Counted from the stretch's first letter, positions 45,216-56,325 are shown. The stretch: 64,000 nucleotides of DNA from Ursus arctos (GCF_023065955.2 NW_026623019.1:19514850-19578849), one strand, 5' to 3'. Numbers and translations are program-made. Notes: generated by a model from the letters alone, not told the origin.

Positions 45216-45862
45216 CTTGGTTACCAGGAGATTCCCAATATCTCTCCAATACATTCCTTTCTTGCTTAATCGAGCACAACTATATTTTTATTACTTTTAA
45301 CCAAGGAATTATAATATGTGCATGTCTATATACCGATTCTCCCAAAATGCATCTGAAGGTCAAAAAAAGAGATGCAGACTCTTAGTCTGGAGGACATGAT
45401 ATTTCCTAATACATTGTTTTCGTATTATCTCTGAGAAAAAGAAAGAAAAAGAAAAATTATGCAGGGCAATATGCATCAGTAAATTGAAACAAGAAATGAG
45501 GACGAGAGCAGGTTACTAGAAGAGCAAGGCATAGGAAGATAAAATTGCAGGCCAAGAGACAAGAGAAGAAATAGACATGGAGGAACATGGAGGAACAAGA
45601 GCAATGAAAGAAATGGAAACATTTGAGTGGATTTAAAGCAGGGAGTATTTGGTTTCCAATCCTCATAACAGAGTGTTCCCATCCTCTGAAGGTTTCAAGC
45701 TTGTTTCTAGAGTCTGGATATTTAGTCTGTCTTAGAACAAATGGTGGCTTGCATTATTTTTAGAGAAAGGACCCGGGCAGCTACAGAGGCTAAGTGCCTT
45801 TTCCTTCCCGAATGAATGGGTAGGTATTCTTGTTCTGCCTCCCGCTTGAGTCAGTCTTAGAG
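45216..45862. other. Unique sequence
   Basis: No gene or repeat recognised. Confidence 0.35.
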
Positions 45863-45884
45863 AAAAAAAAAAAAAAAAAAAAAA
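45863..45884 (+). repeat. Poly(A) run of 22
   Basis: Isolated A22 with no SINE or LINE body upstream, so not an obvious retrotransposon tail. Confidence 0.9.
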
Positions 45885-45889
45885 TGCCA

Positions 45890-46300
45890 AGTATCATTTA
45901 GTTCAGCATACGCTGCTTTGGCAATACAGACACAAATTTGGCTAAATGATTTGGCTCTTCCAAATTAAATTAATGTAATGAATGAATCTTTCAACCTAAT
46001 GAAATGTTCTTCAAAATCTATTAATGAAGGCACTTCAGTGGAGAATTGAAAACAAAACATTCAGATAAAGAGTTGAAATAAAAGTACACTCAGTGCATTC
46101 CATTTGCTCTTGTAAAATTCTCTTTTTAATTTGAGTGGATGGTAAATAGAGGTTACCTGACTTGGGGCTAAGGAAATCTAAGCCTTCCCTGCCACACTGT
46201 ATTCTCTTGGGTCGTTTAATAAAGACACGACTTGGCTTGCCGAAAAAAATTGTGGGACAATCAATCCTTCAGATACAAAAGGCTACTCTCAAAAACATGT
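45890..46300. other. CNE-like unique block
   Basis: Repeat-free AT-rich block with AAATTAAATTAATGTAATG and ATTAATGAAGG words, dense in TAAT-type homeodomain cores. Conservation is inferred from appearance only. Confidence 0.3.
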
Positions 46301-47329
46301 GAATTGTTGTAGTTACTTTGCTCTTCTGGCCTCTAAAGTCTCAATCTTAACCTCGGCCCCACATGGAGACTGACTTTTTTAACCACTTTCCCCATTACCC
46401 ATTACATGCCTGTTGAAAAAGAGAAACCCAGCTTTTTTCCTGTGCTTTCAAGCAGCCATCTTATCCAAAAATCTATTTGGGTTGTTAGAGCTTAACCTTG
46501 CCTGGTAAAGGGCCTATGGGAAGTTTCCTAGTATTGGAAAGATCGGTGCTAGTGTATGTGTCTGCAAAGAAAAACAAAAAGTAAAGAAGAAAAGATGTGG
46601 TTATCAAACACCCCAAGAGTTAGGCTGTCTGTGCCAACTGCGTAAAAACAGCTTCTGGAAAAGTCCATCTGTGAGAGTTTTAGCCTTCTTACTACATTTT
46701 ATTTTGGAAGTAACAAATAAATCATTGTCAATGAATTCTTTCTGGATTTTCTAGTTTCCTAAAGACTCCTGTATTTGTGTTCTATTAACTTACAGGAAAA
46801 AAAAATATCTTAAGTGTTGCCTGTCTACCCCCTATTGTTTATAATGACTACTCAAGTCCTCTCCATTGTTTATGTTTGTGGAATAAGTTGTGGGGTTGCA
46901 TGCTGGAGAGCCTACGAGATGTTTAAATTGTGGCACAGTTAAACTAGGATGGAGAGATCTGGAAAGATCTGGAAAGACAGCTGTTGGAGGGTGGCCAGGG
47001 GTGGGAGAAAAGAGATGGGCGGAGAGAGGAAGAGGAACTTTCTGGAGGGAGAAAATTCAACACATAATTCAGTTTTGTTGTGTCATGTAGGATGCAAGCT
47101 TTTCCTTCTCCATTTCATTCACAGTCTCTTCATCAGACTTCTTTATTCATTCGTTCTACTGAAGTAAGATTCACCATTTTGTTTGAATACCGAGAACGGA
47201 CTCATGGAAGCAAAGTTACATTTGGCTTATCTTTGAAGAATGTCACTAATAAGAAATGCAAATATTGGCCACACCAGCTAAGCACATGCTACTATCATGA
47301 CCTTTTTGTCCCTCTTCATATATCTGAGT
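46301..47329. other. Unique sequence, no gene recognised
   Basis: No repeat recognised except a short GATCTGGAAA tandem pair near 46956-46978. Short frames on the plus strand at 46890-47331 overlap each other and are not supported as genes. Confidence 0.35.
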
Positions 47330-47690
47330 AAGTCTTCTTCCTTCTTTAAGGTTGATTTCAAGTCACATCTCAAATATACTATATTTGTTGATATATTCAG
47401 CCCCCAACAAACTGTCCCTTGTCTGGCTTCAGTTCTCATTACCTATAAAAACTCATTTTCAAATATAGAGACCGTCCCATATAATAAATTAGCTATTTAA
47501 CCAGCATATCTTATATCCTCAACACTATTATAAGCTTCTTTGGAGCTGGAATCATACCTTTTGTGATTCTTCTCAGTACTTACAGTTATTATGACAATAA
47601 GGGTATTCATTCATCTAAACATTATTTATTGTTACCCAAAGTATCTCAACTCAATAAACATTGTTTGAATGAGCGAATGCGTGAATGAGG
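47330..47690 (+). mobile_element. L2 LINE 3' end (plus orientation)
   Basis: AGTCACATCTCAAATATAC, CTTTGGAGCTGGAATCATACC, ACTTACAGTTATTATGAC and AATAAACATTGTTTGAATGAG match the L2 3' end with its terminal ATGAATG-type repeat. Confidence 0.75.
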
Positions 47691-49479
47691 GAGTGGGCAG
47701 TAGGCCACAGCAGGTGCCACCTAACGTGCCAAAACAAAAGACACAAAATGAAAACACAAACACAATGAACAAGTCAAAAGAGGAGAAGGACTTTCAGCAA
47801 AATGGCGCTCTCTTTGTGGGTCGTTTCATGAAATCAAGACACTCCTGAAGATGCTCAGCTCTCAGTAGCTGAACAAGAATGTTCAACAACTGAAATTCTC
47901 TCAGTCTCTGGGATTTTACTTAAGAGAGATTCATAAAGATTTTATAGATAAGAGATTTATAAATTTCTAAATACTTAAGTCTTCATTTCTGCATATGTTT
48001 TCTCCATTATCGGGTTCCAAAAGTTTTAAATAAAATTCATGATAATTAAAAATCAGACATTATCTTTCTTACTTTCAAGTTTTTTTTATAGTAAACACCT
48101 CGTCCCCTCTCTGTAGTACTTTCTGATTTCTGTTGGTGCAGTTCTCAAGTAAATTTTGTTTTGGATGGTGGGATATATAGGATGTAAATGAATTATTTGC
48201 ATATGTCTTAAGAATTCTTCAAAAACAGCATGGCCAGGAAAATACATTGAGTAATATTTAAATAACGAAAGCAACTGCCTCAGAATTATTATTTCTTTTT
48301 GGTTAGGATACTCTTTGCTCTGGTTTGTTAAAATTTTCCCTTTAGAGTGATTTTAATTTTGTGTCTGATGGGGTCCTAGAATTTATGCCAATATCCACCC
48401 TGCACCAGGGTTTCTATTAATTACTCACCCTGCCATTTCTGTTTCATACAGGGAATGTAGGTAAGTGACCATCTGGACATCTCAACTCTGAGAATGACGG
48501 GCCTATGTTTCAGAGGTGTTGATATTTTCTGTACCTGAATCCCTTAGACAAATGTCTATCTTCCTCTTCACTCCCCCAGCCCTTTGAATGGACCGAGCAG
48601 CTCCTCACAGCCTTTATGCAGAGTACCAGCTCCTGAGTCTAGGTTTCCAGCCTCAAGATGATGTTAGAATTCTAGCTCCAGCCCCTACCCGCATAAGGTC
48701 TATGAGAAGAAGCAGGATGTGCACACATCACCTGCTCTTCCCCCTCTGTCCTTAATTCGTCTGTTAGTTCCTGAAATCTGGAGTTAGCCCTTTCTCTCTT
48801 CCAATCTCAGCTATGTGCTTGTAACTTTTTTATATGAACCCAGAATTTACATGTACTTCTAGTAGAAGAATTACATTGAACGGACTCACTCTGCTATCCT
48901 ACTGGCATATCTGAGATCCAAATTGCTGGCTATTTAATGGGCACCATTACCTGGATATTTCAGGCACTTAAAGCTCACCACGTTCCAAAAAGCCTTCTTT
49001 ATTGTCAGTAATTTTGTTGGGAATCTGGGTGACATGAAAAGGAATTAAAGTTAAGGAGGGGCCCCGGGAATGAGTGGCTGGGGCAGGCTGAAGCAAGGAA
49101 GAAAAAAAAGCAGAACCGCATTGTTATGACTGAGTTCACTCCCAGGATTCCATGCAGAGCTCTCTGTACAGCAGCACTGGGGTGGAACTTTTGCCAGAGT
49201 TCTGAGTGCAGCTGACACCATCTCACGCCACCTCTCCAGCTTGGGCCAACATCATCTCTGGTCCACTGAATACAATGGAAACCTTGAAGGAACGACGATG
49301 CATTCAGAAGTGTGTGAGGAGGGAGACTGTGAGCAAGACCTTTTAAACTGTGGTGGAACTGACCACTGTGAACGTGGTTTGAACTATGTTATTTAATTGG
49401 ATCGATCAGATTAATAACTTTACCTTGAAAGAAATGTTGCTAAGTATAACAGAAAAATGAAGCTGGCATAAGGAGATGA
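47691..49479. other. Unique sequence with a splice-like site pair
   Basis: No gene recognised over 1.8 kb. At 48430-48466 a pyrimidine-rich acceptor ending CATACAG is followed by GGAATGTAG and then GTAAGTG, giving a 9-nt interval between perfect splice consensus sites. Confidence 0.35.
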
Positions 49480-50320
49480 AGAGACTGGGAGTTTGTTGCT
49501 TTCTCACCAATCATCTTTTCCTCTGACCATGACTTTCCCTTTGAGTTCCCTGTCCTGGGTGAAGGCAACTCCAGCTCACTAGAACCTCTGGAATTAACTT
49601 GACTTCATCCTCTCCTTCTATCCCTCTCCCATATGCAATCGGACATTAGACGTTAGACATTCACTGATAAAATAGGTCTTGAATATGACCATTTCTCCTC
49701 ACTCCCACTGCTACTGGTATTGTTACTGCCTTAATTAGGGCTTTATCTTTAAGTATGCTGGACTGTCATATTAAACTTGCTGTTTTCAGTCATTTCTCTT
49801 ATTCCATATAATCCCCAAGACTGCCAACCAGAATTTATATATATGGAACGTGATGAGTTTCAGGAGCCTGAAATATCCAGGTGACAAAATCCAGTAAATA
49901 GCAAATAATTTGGATGAAAAGCAGAGTTAGTTTTTCTTTTGGTAAAAGCTATCAGAGACAAGATAGATAGATGACAGATAGATAGATAGAGAGATGATAG
50001 ATAGATAGCTTTTGGTAGCTTTTCCTAAGAAAATAATCCAAACTCATTAACAGACCACACAAATCTTTTCACCGTCTCTCTGATTAACTTTTCTTTATCC
50101 TTCAATGTGTGTCAAATAGTACTTATAAATAGCCTTCCTTTCTCCTTCTTCATGCTGTAAGTGCGTCTTCTAGGCAACATTACATTATAATCATTTATTT
50201 TTTTGTGTCTGCCTCCTCCATTAGACATGGAGCAACTTGAAGAACAGGGAGTGGGTATGAGTTACCTTGGCACTTTATCTGGTAAGCAGTACTTTGTCTA
50301 AAAAAAGAATATATGCTAAG
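49480..50320 (+). mobile_element. L2 LINE fragments (plus orientation)
   Basis: The TTGACTTCATCCTCTCC word and CAGTCATTTCTCTTATTCC in the L2 ORF2 3' region, then (50180-50320) TGTGTCTGCCTCCTCCATTAG as the equivalent of the L2 3' block. Decayed and interrupted by the GATA tract at 49961. Confidence 0.55.
49961..50008 (+). repeat. (GATA)n microsatellite with flanking inverted repeat
   Basis: GATAGATA units with GACA and GAGA interruptions. The flanks AAAAGCTATC at about 49944 and GATAGCTTTT at about 50003 are perfect reverse complements, so the tract can fold as a hairpin. Confidence 0.85.
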
Positions 50321-50639
50321 TATTTTCAAGTATTTTGAGATTATGAAACACGACCAAAGTGGTTATGGATTTTGAAGTAAATAGTTTATCATTAGCCCAT
50401 TCATTCAGGGTCAACTTACACACGTTATCTTTATTTCACCAGTATGCTAGGAAGATGACTTTTTCTTTTCAAGGTAATCTCCAACCTAAATCACACAGGA
50501 AAGGGAAAAGGAAGTTGAATAGCTTTCCTTTATTTCTGTAATGGAGAATTTTTGAGCAGCTTGCTTACATAGATAGCAATGATTTTTCATAAGTAGACAT
50601 GTCTTTTCTACCTCTTGAGGGCACCTGAAATAAACTTTG
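50321..50639. other. Unique sequence
   Basis: No gene or repeat recognised. Confidence 0.35.
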
Positions 50640-50740
50640 CTTCCTTTTTAGACTTAAGAGGTGTCCATAAGATTTTAATGCCTAGAACAGTGCCTAGAAC
50701 ACGGTGTGATCTCAATAAATGTTTATCAAATACATGAAGC
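50640..50740 (+). mobile_element. L2-type 3' end
   Basis: CCTAGAACAGTGCCTAGAACA, then ATCTCAATAAATGTTTATC, the conserved L2/MIR 3' end words. Confidence 0.6.
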
Positions 50741-50759
50741 TAATATTTTCTTCCTAGAA

Positions 50760-51390
50760 ATAAACCTGACCTTTATGTAAACTATGAAGCATGTGTTACA
50801 CTTTCCATTTGCCTGCAAAGTCATCGGATGCCCAGTAATTTAATTTAATTAATTGGTCTGCAAAGTGCTTTGGGAAACCCAGAATATAAGAGGCTGTATA
50901 TAAAATCAAATACTATTCCATGTATTCCAAAGCACTTTACAGATTAATGACTTAAACACTGTAGGTCGGTGACCACATTGGCAGAGCACAAAACTACTGC
51001 CTGATCTGTTTTGGTTCACTCAAAGCAGCGAAATTGTTCTCTAGAAAAACAGAATATTACAGGGCACTGAGGTCTCCCTCCTCCCCCATTCAATAAATGC
51101 CACAGAATCTGATGTTTACATAACCAATCCCTGGCCAATGTCTTGGCTTAGATTATTGATGACCTAATAGCTTCACAGCTGGGAAGCTTCTCTAATACTA
51201 ATTATCAGTAATGTATTTTTGGCTGTCCAAAGCAGAGTATGAAAAAATAATTGGGACTCACAGGAGGGGATATGAAGTAAAAAATTAACAAGGCACTTAC
51301 ATGTCATAATTAGTGAAAATTTTTATCTTTTGTAAATCAATGCTAATGGATTTGGAGGTTCTAGTCACATTCAACAGTATAGGCAGTTTT
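50760..51390. other. CNE-like repeat-free block
   Basis: Repeat-free, with TAATTTAATTTAATTAATTGG, TTTACATAACCAATCC, CCTAATAGC and CTAATTATCAGTAATG words. Contains the hairpin at 50847-50948. Looks like deeply conserved non-coding DNA, by appearance only. Confidence 0.35.
50847..50948. other. Imperfect hairpin, about 100 nt
   Basis: Arms ATTAAT..CTGCAAAGTGCTTTGG (50847-50873) and CCAAAGCACTTTACAG..ATTAAT (50927-50948) pair with one C-A mismatch, a small bulge and a 4-nt bulge. An inner GAATA/TATTC pair (50882-50886, 50914-50918) extends it. The fold can form from either strand. Whether it is transcribed or processed is unknown. Confidence 0.4.
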
Positions 51391-51394
51391 GTGA

Positions 51395-51540
51395 TCAATT
51401 TATATCTGTGTCTGTCTCATTAGATTATGAATTCTCAGAGTAAATAACCATGTCATTTTCATCCTGCACCCCATAGACTAACCAATGTCTGGCACAGAGG
51501 AAGTGCTTAGCAGTGGTAGCTGCTGTTACTTTTCATTCAT
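51395..51540 (+). mobile_element. L2 LINE 3' fragment (plus orientation)
   Basis: TGTGTCTGTCTCATTAGATT, TGAATTCTCAGAGTAAATAA and the CAATGTCTGGCACAGAGG-type end are in L2 3' order. Confidence 0.65.
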
Positions 51541-52571
51541 AACATGTTTTATTCCAGTTCTCTGAGCCTGAGGCAAAGCTTACCTGGAGGGTACAAACAC
51601 AGGGCTTTGATAACACCAGTTTCTCATAGACATCTTTTTTTATTGTCTTTTTTCTGAAAATTTTAGCCGTATGATTTTCTGTCTTGGTATGTTTAGAACT
51701 TTTTGATTGAATGCTGGTCATTTTATTTGGCTTTGTTTTTCTTGGTGGGACACTTGTTTTGCTTTGGAATATTTCATCCTACTTTGGATGGAAGTTCTTC
51801 AAGTTAAAAATTAAAACTTGATATCAAATATGACAGATATCACAAAAATCTATAAAAATGCATCATATGTCTCTAATACTTTTCTCCTACTCTTTTTGTT
51901 ATATGCTCTCATTGTTTCCTCGTATGACAATGTGTGTATTTTATGTACATGCTAAGACATGAACTACATATTTTAAATACATAGATTTCTTTTAGCATAG
52001 TTGATTAAAACTTGCTTTTAGTTATTAATAGATTAGAAAAATATATTTCAGTTTCCCAATTTATTATTGATATAACAAATTTTATTAATTGTTAAATTTA
52101 AGAAAACCTCTATAGATTACTTACTCATAAATGCTACTATTACAAATGCATCATTGACTTCACTACTGCTACACGTTGTGCATTATAAGAATTTTGATAA
52201 ATACTCTTTCACACAATTTCCATTATATATAAGCACATCACACTCCATTATCCATCGAATATATTTCTGACATGAGAAAATGTCTGTTTTGACTAAGCAT
52301 TGATGAAAACTCAAACTTTTACTTATATTTTACATGTCTGATGATTGAAGTAATTTTTTCTCAGAACAGATTCTGGCTTTATACTTTTCAATTCCTTTTT
52401 TCTTCTCCAAACTAACATGCTTGCAGAGCTGTGAAGTATAGGACATGGCCATAACGTAAAATTGCCTTTGTCGTTGTGCCTCTGCGTTCTATTGCTAGTT
52501 AAGTTAGTAGAGTAGGTAGTAGGAGTATTTCTGGAAGTCATTCCTGTAATGGGACAGTAAATAGTCAATTA
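51541..52571. other. Unique AT-rich sequence
   Basis: About 1 kb with no gene or firm repeat match. Parts near 51640-51790 loosely resemble L1 but are not assignable. Confidence 0.35.
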
Positions 52572-52584
52572 TACATAGTAGTAT

Positions 52585-52586
<2 letters not shown>

Positions 52587-52625
<39 letters not shown>

Positions 52626-52813
52626 AAGATTTTATTTATTTATTCAACAGAGATAAAGACAGCCAGCGAGAGAGGGAACACAAGCAGGTGGAGTGGGAGA
52701 GGAAGAAGCAGGCTCATAGCGGAGGAACCTGATGTGGGGCTCGATCCCAGAACGCCGGGATCACGCCCTGAGCTGAAGGCAGACGCTTAACCACTGTGCC
52801 ACCCAGGCGCCCC
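52587..52813 (-). mobile_element. SINEC carnivore SINE, young bear-type, long (TTTA)n tail
   Basis: Inverted copy with an (ATTT)n tract of about 10 units at 52583-52622, then the GGAGGAACCTGATGTGGGG block and GCCACCCAGGCGCCCC head. Duplication TACATAGTAGT at 52572-52582 and 52814-52824. Confidence 0.96.
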
Positions 52814-52829
52814 TACATAGTAGTGTTTA

Positions 52830-53389
52830 AATCACGAAGTAGCCTCAATGCAAATTTCCCCTTAGCTAGATCCCCCCAAATCCCATGGCTATTCTAACAT
52901 AATAGAATACAATGGGAACACGAGGAAATATAATGGAGGAAAGTCTTACCTGATTGAAGTTAAAATATCTCACCTTTAATAATTTTGCAAAAACATTTGA
53001 TGACATGAACTATTGTTGAGGATTTTTCCTGGGACCTAAGAAGTACCCATAGAGGTGTAGAGTACTGAGGCTTAAGCTTCATTAATGTCTAAGTAAATCT
53101 GCTTCACATATGCAGTGGTTGAGAGGAGTTAAGGGGGAAGGGTTATGGAAGGAATGATGAGTTATTAGAAATAAGCAGAGGGTAATGTTTTCACAGGAAA
53201 ATAAGAAGAACTAGCTGAATGGAGGGACTTAGATAACTAAGGAAGAAAGATTAAAGGGAACAAAAAATTGCTGAAACAAAAAGTCCACTGAGAAAGGTAT
53301 CATAATCAGGTAACATCTTGTGGTTACTTCCTGCATGACTGGCTCTATTTAAATTCATGCTTTGAATTAACCTTTGTGACATATATGTG
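52830..53389. other. Unique sequence
   Basis: No gene or repeat recognised. Confidence 0.35.
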
Positions 53390-53545
53390 AAGCTGGTGAT
53401 TATTATGAGCATTATTTTATAAAAAAGGAAGCCAAGGCCTTGATAGGTTCAGTAACTTGTTTAACACTCCACGGGTAGTAAAGGATAGCCATGAACTTGA
53501 ACTTGGGTTTGTTTGGCTTCATTGTCTCTGCTTGTAGCCACCTTG
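53390..53545 (-). mobile_element. MIR SINE (minus orientation)
   Basis: TTATGAGCATTATTTTATAA, GAAGCCAAGGCCTTGATAGG, GTAACTTGTTTAACACTCCA and GAACTTGAACTTGGGTTTG follow the inverted MIR core. Confidence 0.75.
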
Positions 53546-54299
53546 ATAGAATGGAAACCAATGAGGGGCTAATTGCCAAAGATATTGAAGATATTAATTA
53601 TATTTTGGAATGACCACCAATGTATGAAACTTATTTATTTTTCATATTTAATTATTACCATAAGTTAGCATACAAAGATCTACTACTGTCATCCTTGTTT
53701 TGCTAAATCCCAAATAAGACTTCTTTCATCAAGAGTATGATTCTGCTATAGCAGTAAGAATTAACAAACAAACATTTAATCATTGGCAAATGCTGAAGGC
53801 TTTTAATAATACCCAGTTACAAGGCATGAGAAATGTGATGAGAAAAAATTAGCTAATGTTTTCAGAGCTTTTTAAATATCAAAAAGAGTCTCTAAGGTTT
53901 TAGCATTATGTACAATATTGGTTAATTATCAGTGGCTTGGAAAGACCAATTTTAAATTTTCTGATCTTACAATATTGAAATACACAACCATAATGTCTTC
54001 CACATTGACTATGAAATTTCCACATTTTCCACATTGACCATGTGAATGATGAAGGGAATCCAGGCATGTATTTCATTTTCAATTGGACAGATACCAAAAC
54101 AAAGCAAAATGAAAAACACAAGTTTGTTTGGACTTTTTATTTCTTCTAAGACAAATGCATAAGTTCTTTTTACTTCCTGATTAGGAGAAAAGGGGTGGAA
54201 GGGGGCAGCACTAAGAATAAGACTAGCAGCTAGACTGAGTCCCCACGTCAGACGAACTACCCTTACACCTCCTGTCAATGTTGTTAACAGACACTGTTA
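53546..54299. other. Unique sequence
   Basis: No gene recognised. A direct repeat of TTCCACATTGAC occurs at about 53998-54045. Confidence 0.35.
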
Positions 54300-54300
54300 T

Positions 54301-54396
54301 TTTACTAATCCTTATGATCCAATGATTCTTTTTTTTTTTTTTTTCATGTTTCAGGGCACATCAGGTGAGAGAGTGGATTTGTTAAGCTGGGTGAGT
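54301..54396 (+). other. Candidate 36-nt microexon with strong splice signals
   Basis: TACTAAT, a near-consensus branch point, at about 54303, then a T17 run and CATGTTTCAG acceptor ending at 54354. The interval 54355-54390 (36 nt) reads GTSGERVDLLSW in one frame with no stop, then GTGAGT at 54391. A competing internal donor GTGAGA follows 54364, which would give a 10-nt exon. The other two frames have stops. Length, frame and signals fit a microexon, but I know no protein with this peptide. Confidence 0.25.
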
Positions 54397-54399
54397 TTA

Positions 54400-54770
54400 T
54401 CCTTCTTTTATGTGTTCATTCAATGTTATGTTCATTTACTTACTGTATACATACGGCAATAGAAACTGCCAAAGCAATCACTGTTCTCCTGCAAAACAAC
54501 AAGGCACAGAAGCAGATGTCTTATTTCTGAGATTTTTTCCCCCCAGGATTATTATGATTAAAGATCCTTCCCCCTGCCCCCTTTGAAGAGGACCAGAGGC
54601 TGCTTGCTAGAGGTCTTATTTAATGACTTGGGGAAAGGCTCAAATATCTCCCCATTACGCCAATCCACCCCAGGGGCAAACAACCCATGAACATTATGGA
54701 TTTATTTTATTTTTCTATCCTCTCAATGGTATTGTTCAGCCTGTTAGAATTTTTTAAATGTACTGTCATA
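54400..54770. other. Unique sequence
   Basis: No gene or repeat recognised between the microexon candidate and the L1. Confidence 0.35.
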
Positions 54771-54774
54771 TTTC

Positions 54775-55501
54775 AAAATTACATGGATGAGAAGAAAACA
54801 GGCAGTAAGCTCTTTGACATTGGTCTTAGTAATATATTTTTGGATCTGTCTCCTCAGGCAAGGACAACAAAAGCAAAAATAAACAACTGGAGCTACATAA
54901 ACTAAAAAAAACCTGCGCAGCAAAGGAAACCATGAACAAAATGAAAGGGCAACCTAATGAATGGGAGACGATATTCGCAAATGATATATTCAAGAACTCA
55001 TGCAACTCTCAACATAAAAGAAAAAAGTCACAAACAATCCAATTTAAAAAATGGGCAGAGAACCTGAATAGACATTTTTCCAAAGAAGACATCCAGGTGG
55101 CCAACGGGCACATGAAAAGCTCAACATCGCTATCAGGAAAATGCAAATCTGCAATGAGGTATCACCTCACACCTGTCGGAATGGCTATTAACAAAACAAA
55201 AGAAAACAAAAAAAAAAAAAAAGAAGTAAGTGTTGGCAAGGATGTGTTGTAAAGGGAACCCTTGTACACTGTTGGTGGGAATGCAGAATGGTGCAGCCAC
55301 TATGGAAAGCAATATAGAGGTTGCCAAAAAAATTAAAAGTAGAACTACCATATTCCACTTCTAGATATCCATCCAAAGGAAAAGAAAACACTAATTCAAG
55401 AAGTTATACATACCCTATGTCATTGCAGCATTATTTACAACAGCCAAGATACGGAAAGAACGTAAATGTCCATGATAAATTGGTGGATAGGGAGAATGTT
55501 G

Positions 55502-55535
<34 letters not shown>

Positions 55536-55672
55536 CGCGCACACACACCAGAATATTGCTCAACCATAAAAAAAGAATGAAATCTGGCCATTTGCAACAA
55601 CATGGGTGGACTTAGAAGGTATTATGCTAAGTGAAATAATTCAGACAGAGAAAAACAAGTACTGTATGGTCA
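54775..55672 (+). mobile_element. L1 ORF2 3' fragment (plus orientation), no 3' tail
   Basis: Colinear with L1 ORF2: AAGCTCTTTGACATTGGTC, AAACAACTGGAGCTACATAA, ATGGGCAGAGAACCTGAATAG, ATGAGGTATCACCTCACACC, CACTGTTGGTGGGAATGC and AAGTGAAATAATTCAGACAG, ending TACTGTATGGTCAC at about 55672. A long frame at 54932-55252 is a remnant of the L1 reverse transcriptase ORF2 C-terminal part. There is no 3' UTR and no poly(A). Confidence 0.85.
55505..55548 (+). repeat. (AC)n microsatellite
   Basis: About 14 AC units, an ATGCGCGC interruption, then 4 more AC. Lies inside the L1, likely polymorphic. Confidence 0.92.
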
Positions 55673-56130
55673 CTATTGTTTTTATTTTAGCAGTTTTCAT
55701 AGGCATGTGGTGATATCTTAATATGGTTTTAATTTGCATTTCCTTAATGGCTAATGATATTAACATCTTTTCATGTGCCTATTTGCCATTTGTATATTCT
55801 CTTCTATGAAATGTCTATTCATGCCTTTTGCCCATTTTCTAATTTGATTTTTTTTTTCAAATTGAGTCTTGAGAGTTCTTTATATATTATAGATCCAAGC
55901 TGTTTGTCTGATATCAGATGGCCTGTGGATGTCGAGTTGTCTCAGTACCATTTGTTGAAAAGTCTATTCTTTCTTCATTGAATTGCTTTTGCACTGTTGT
56001 CAAAAATAAGGTGGGTATACTCATGTAGGTCTATTTCTGGGTTGTCTCTTCTGTTCCATTGATCTCACCCTCCGCCAAGGCTGCTAAATTTTGAAATCAT
56101 GTAGATTAATTTCTCCCATTTTATTCTTTT

Positions 56131-56325
56131 TTTTTTTAAGATTTTATTTATTTATTTGACAGAGATAGAGACAGCCAGCGAGAGAGGGAACACAAGCAGG
56201 GGGAGTGGGAGAGGAAGAAGCAGCCTTCCAGCAGAGAAGCCCGATGCGGGGCTCGATCCCAGGAGTCTGGGATCACGCCCGGAGCTGAAGGCAGACGCTT
56301 AATGACTGAGCCACCCAGGCATCCC
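56131..56325 (-). mobile_element. SINEC carnivore SINE, young bear-type
   Basis: Inverted copy with GAGCCACCCAGGCATCCC head. Duplication CTCCCATTTTATTCTTT (56114-56130) versus CTCCCATATTCTTT (56326-56339), differing by a 3-nt indel. Confidence 0.95.

Noticed and set aside
50861..50870. A match of ten bases to miR-17 family 5' ends
   Set aside because: Only the first ten bases agree. The rest of the arm differs from miR-17 and relatives, so this is not a member of that cluster; kept only as a hairpin finding.
54932..55252. 106-codon frame with lysine-rich N-terminal part
   Set aside because: Remnant of L1 ORF2; frame broken on both sides.
55640..55720. Twin-primed (5'-inverted) single L1
   Set aside because: The order of plus then minus segments, the missing poly(A) and overlapping L1 coordinates do not fit a twin-priming product.
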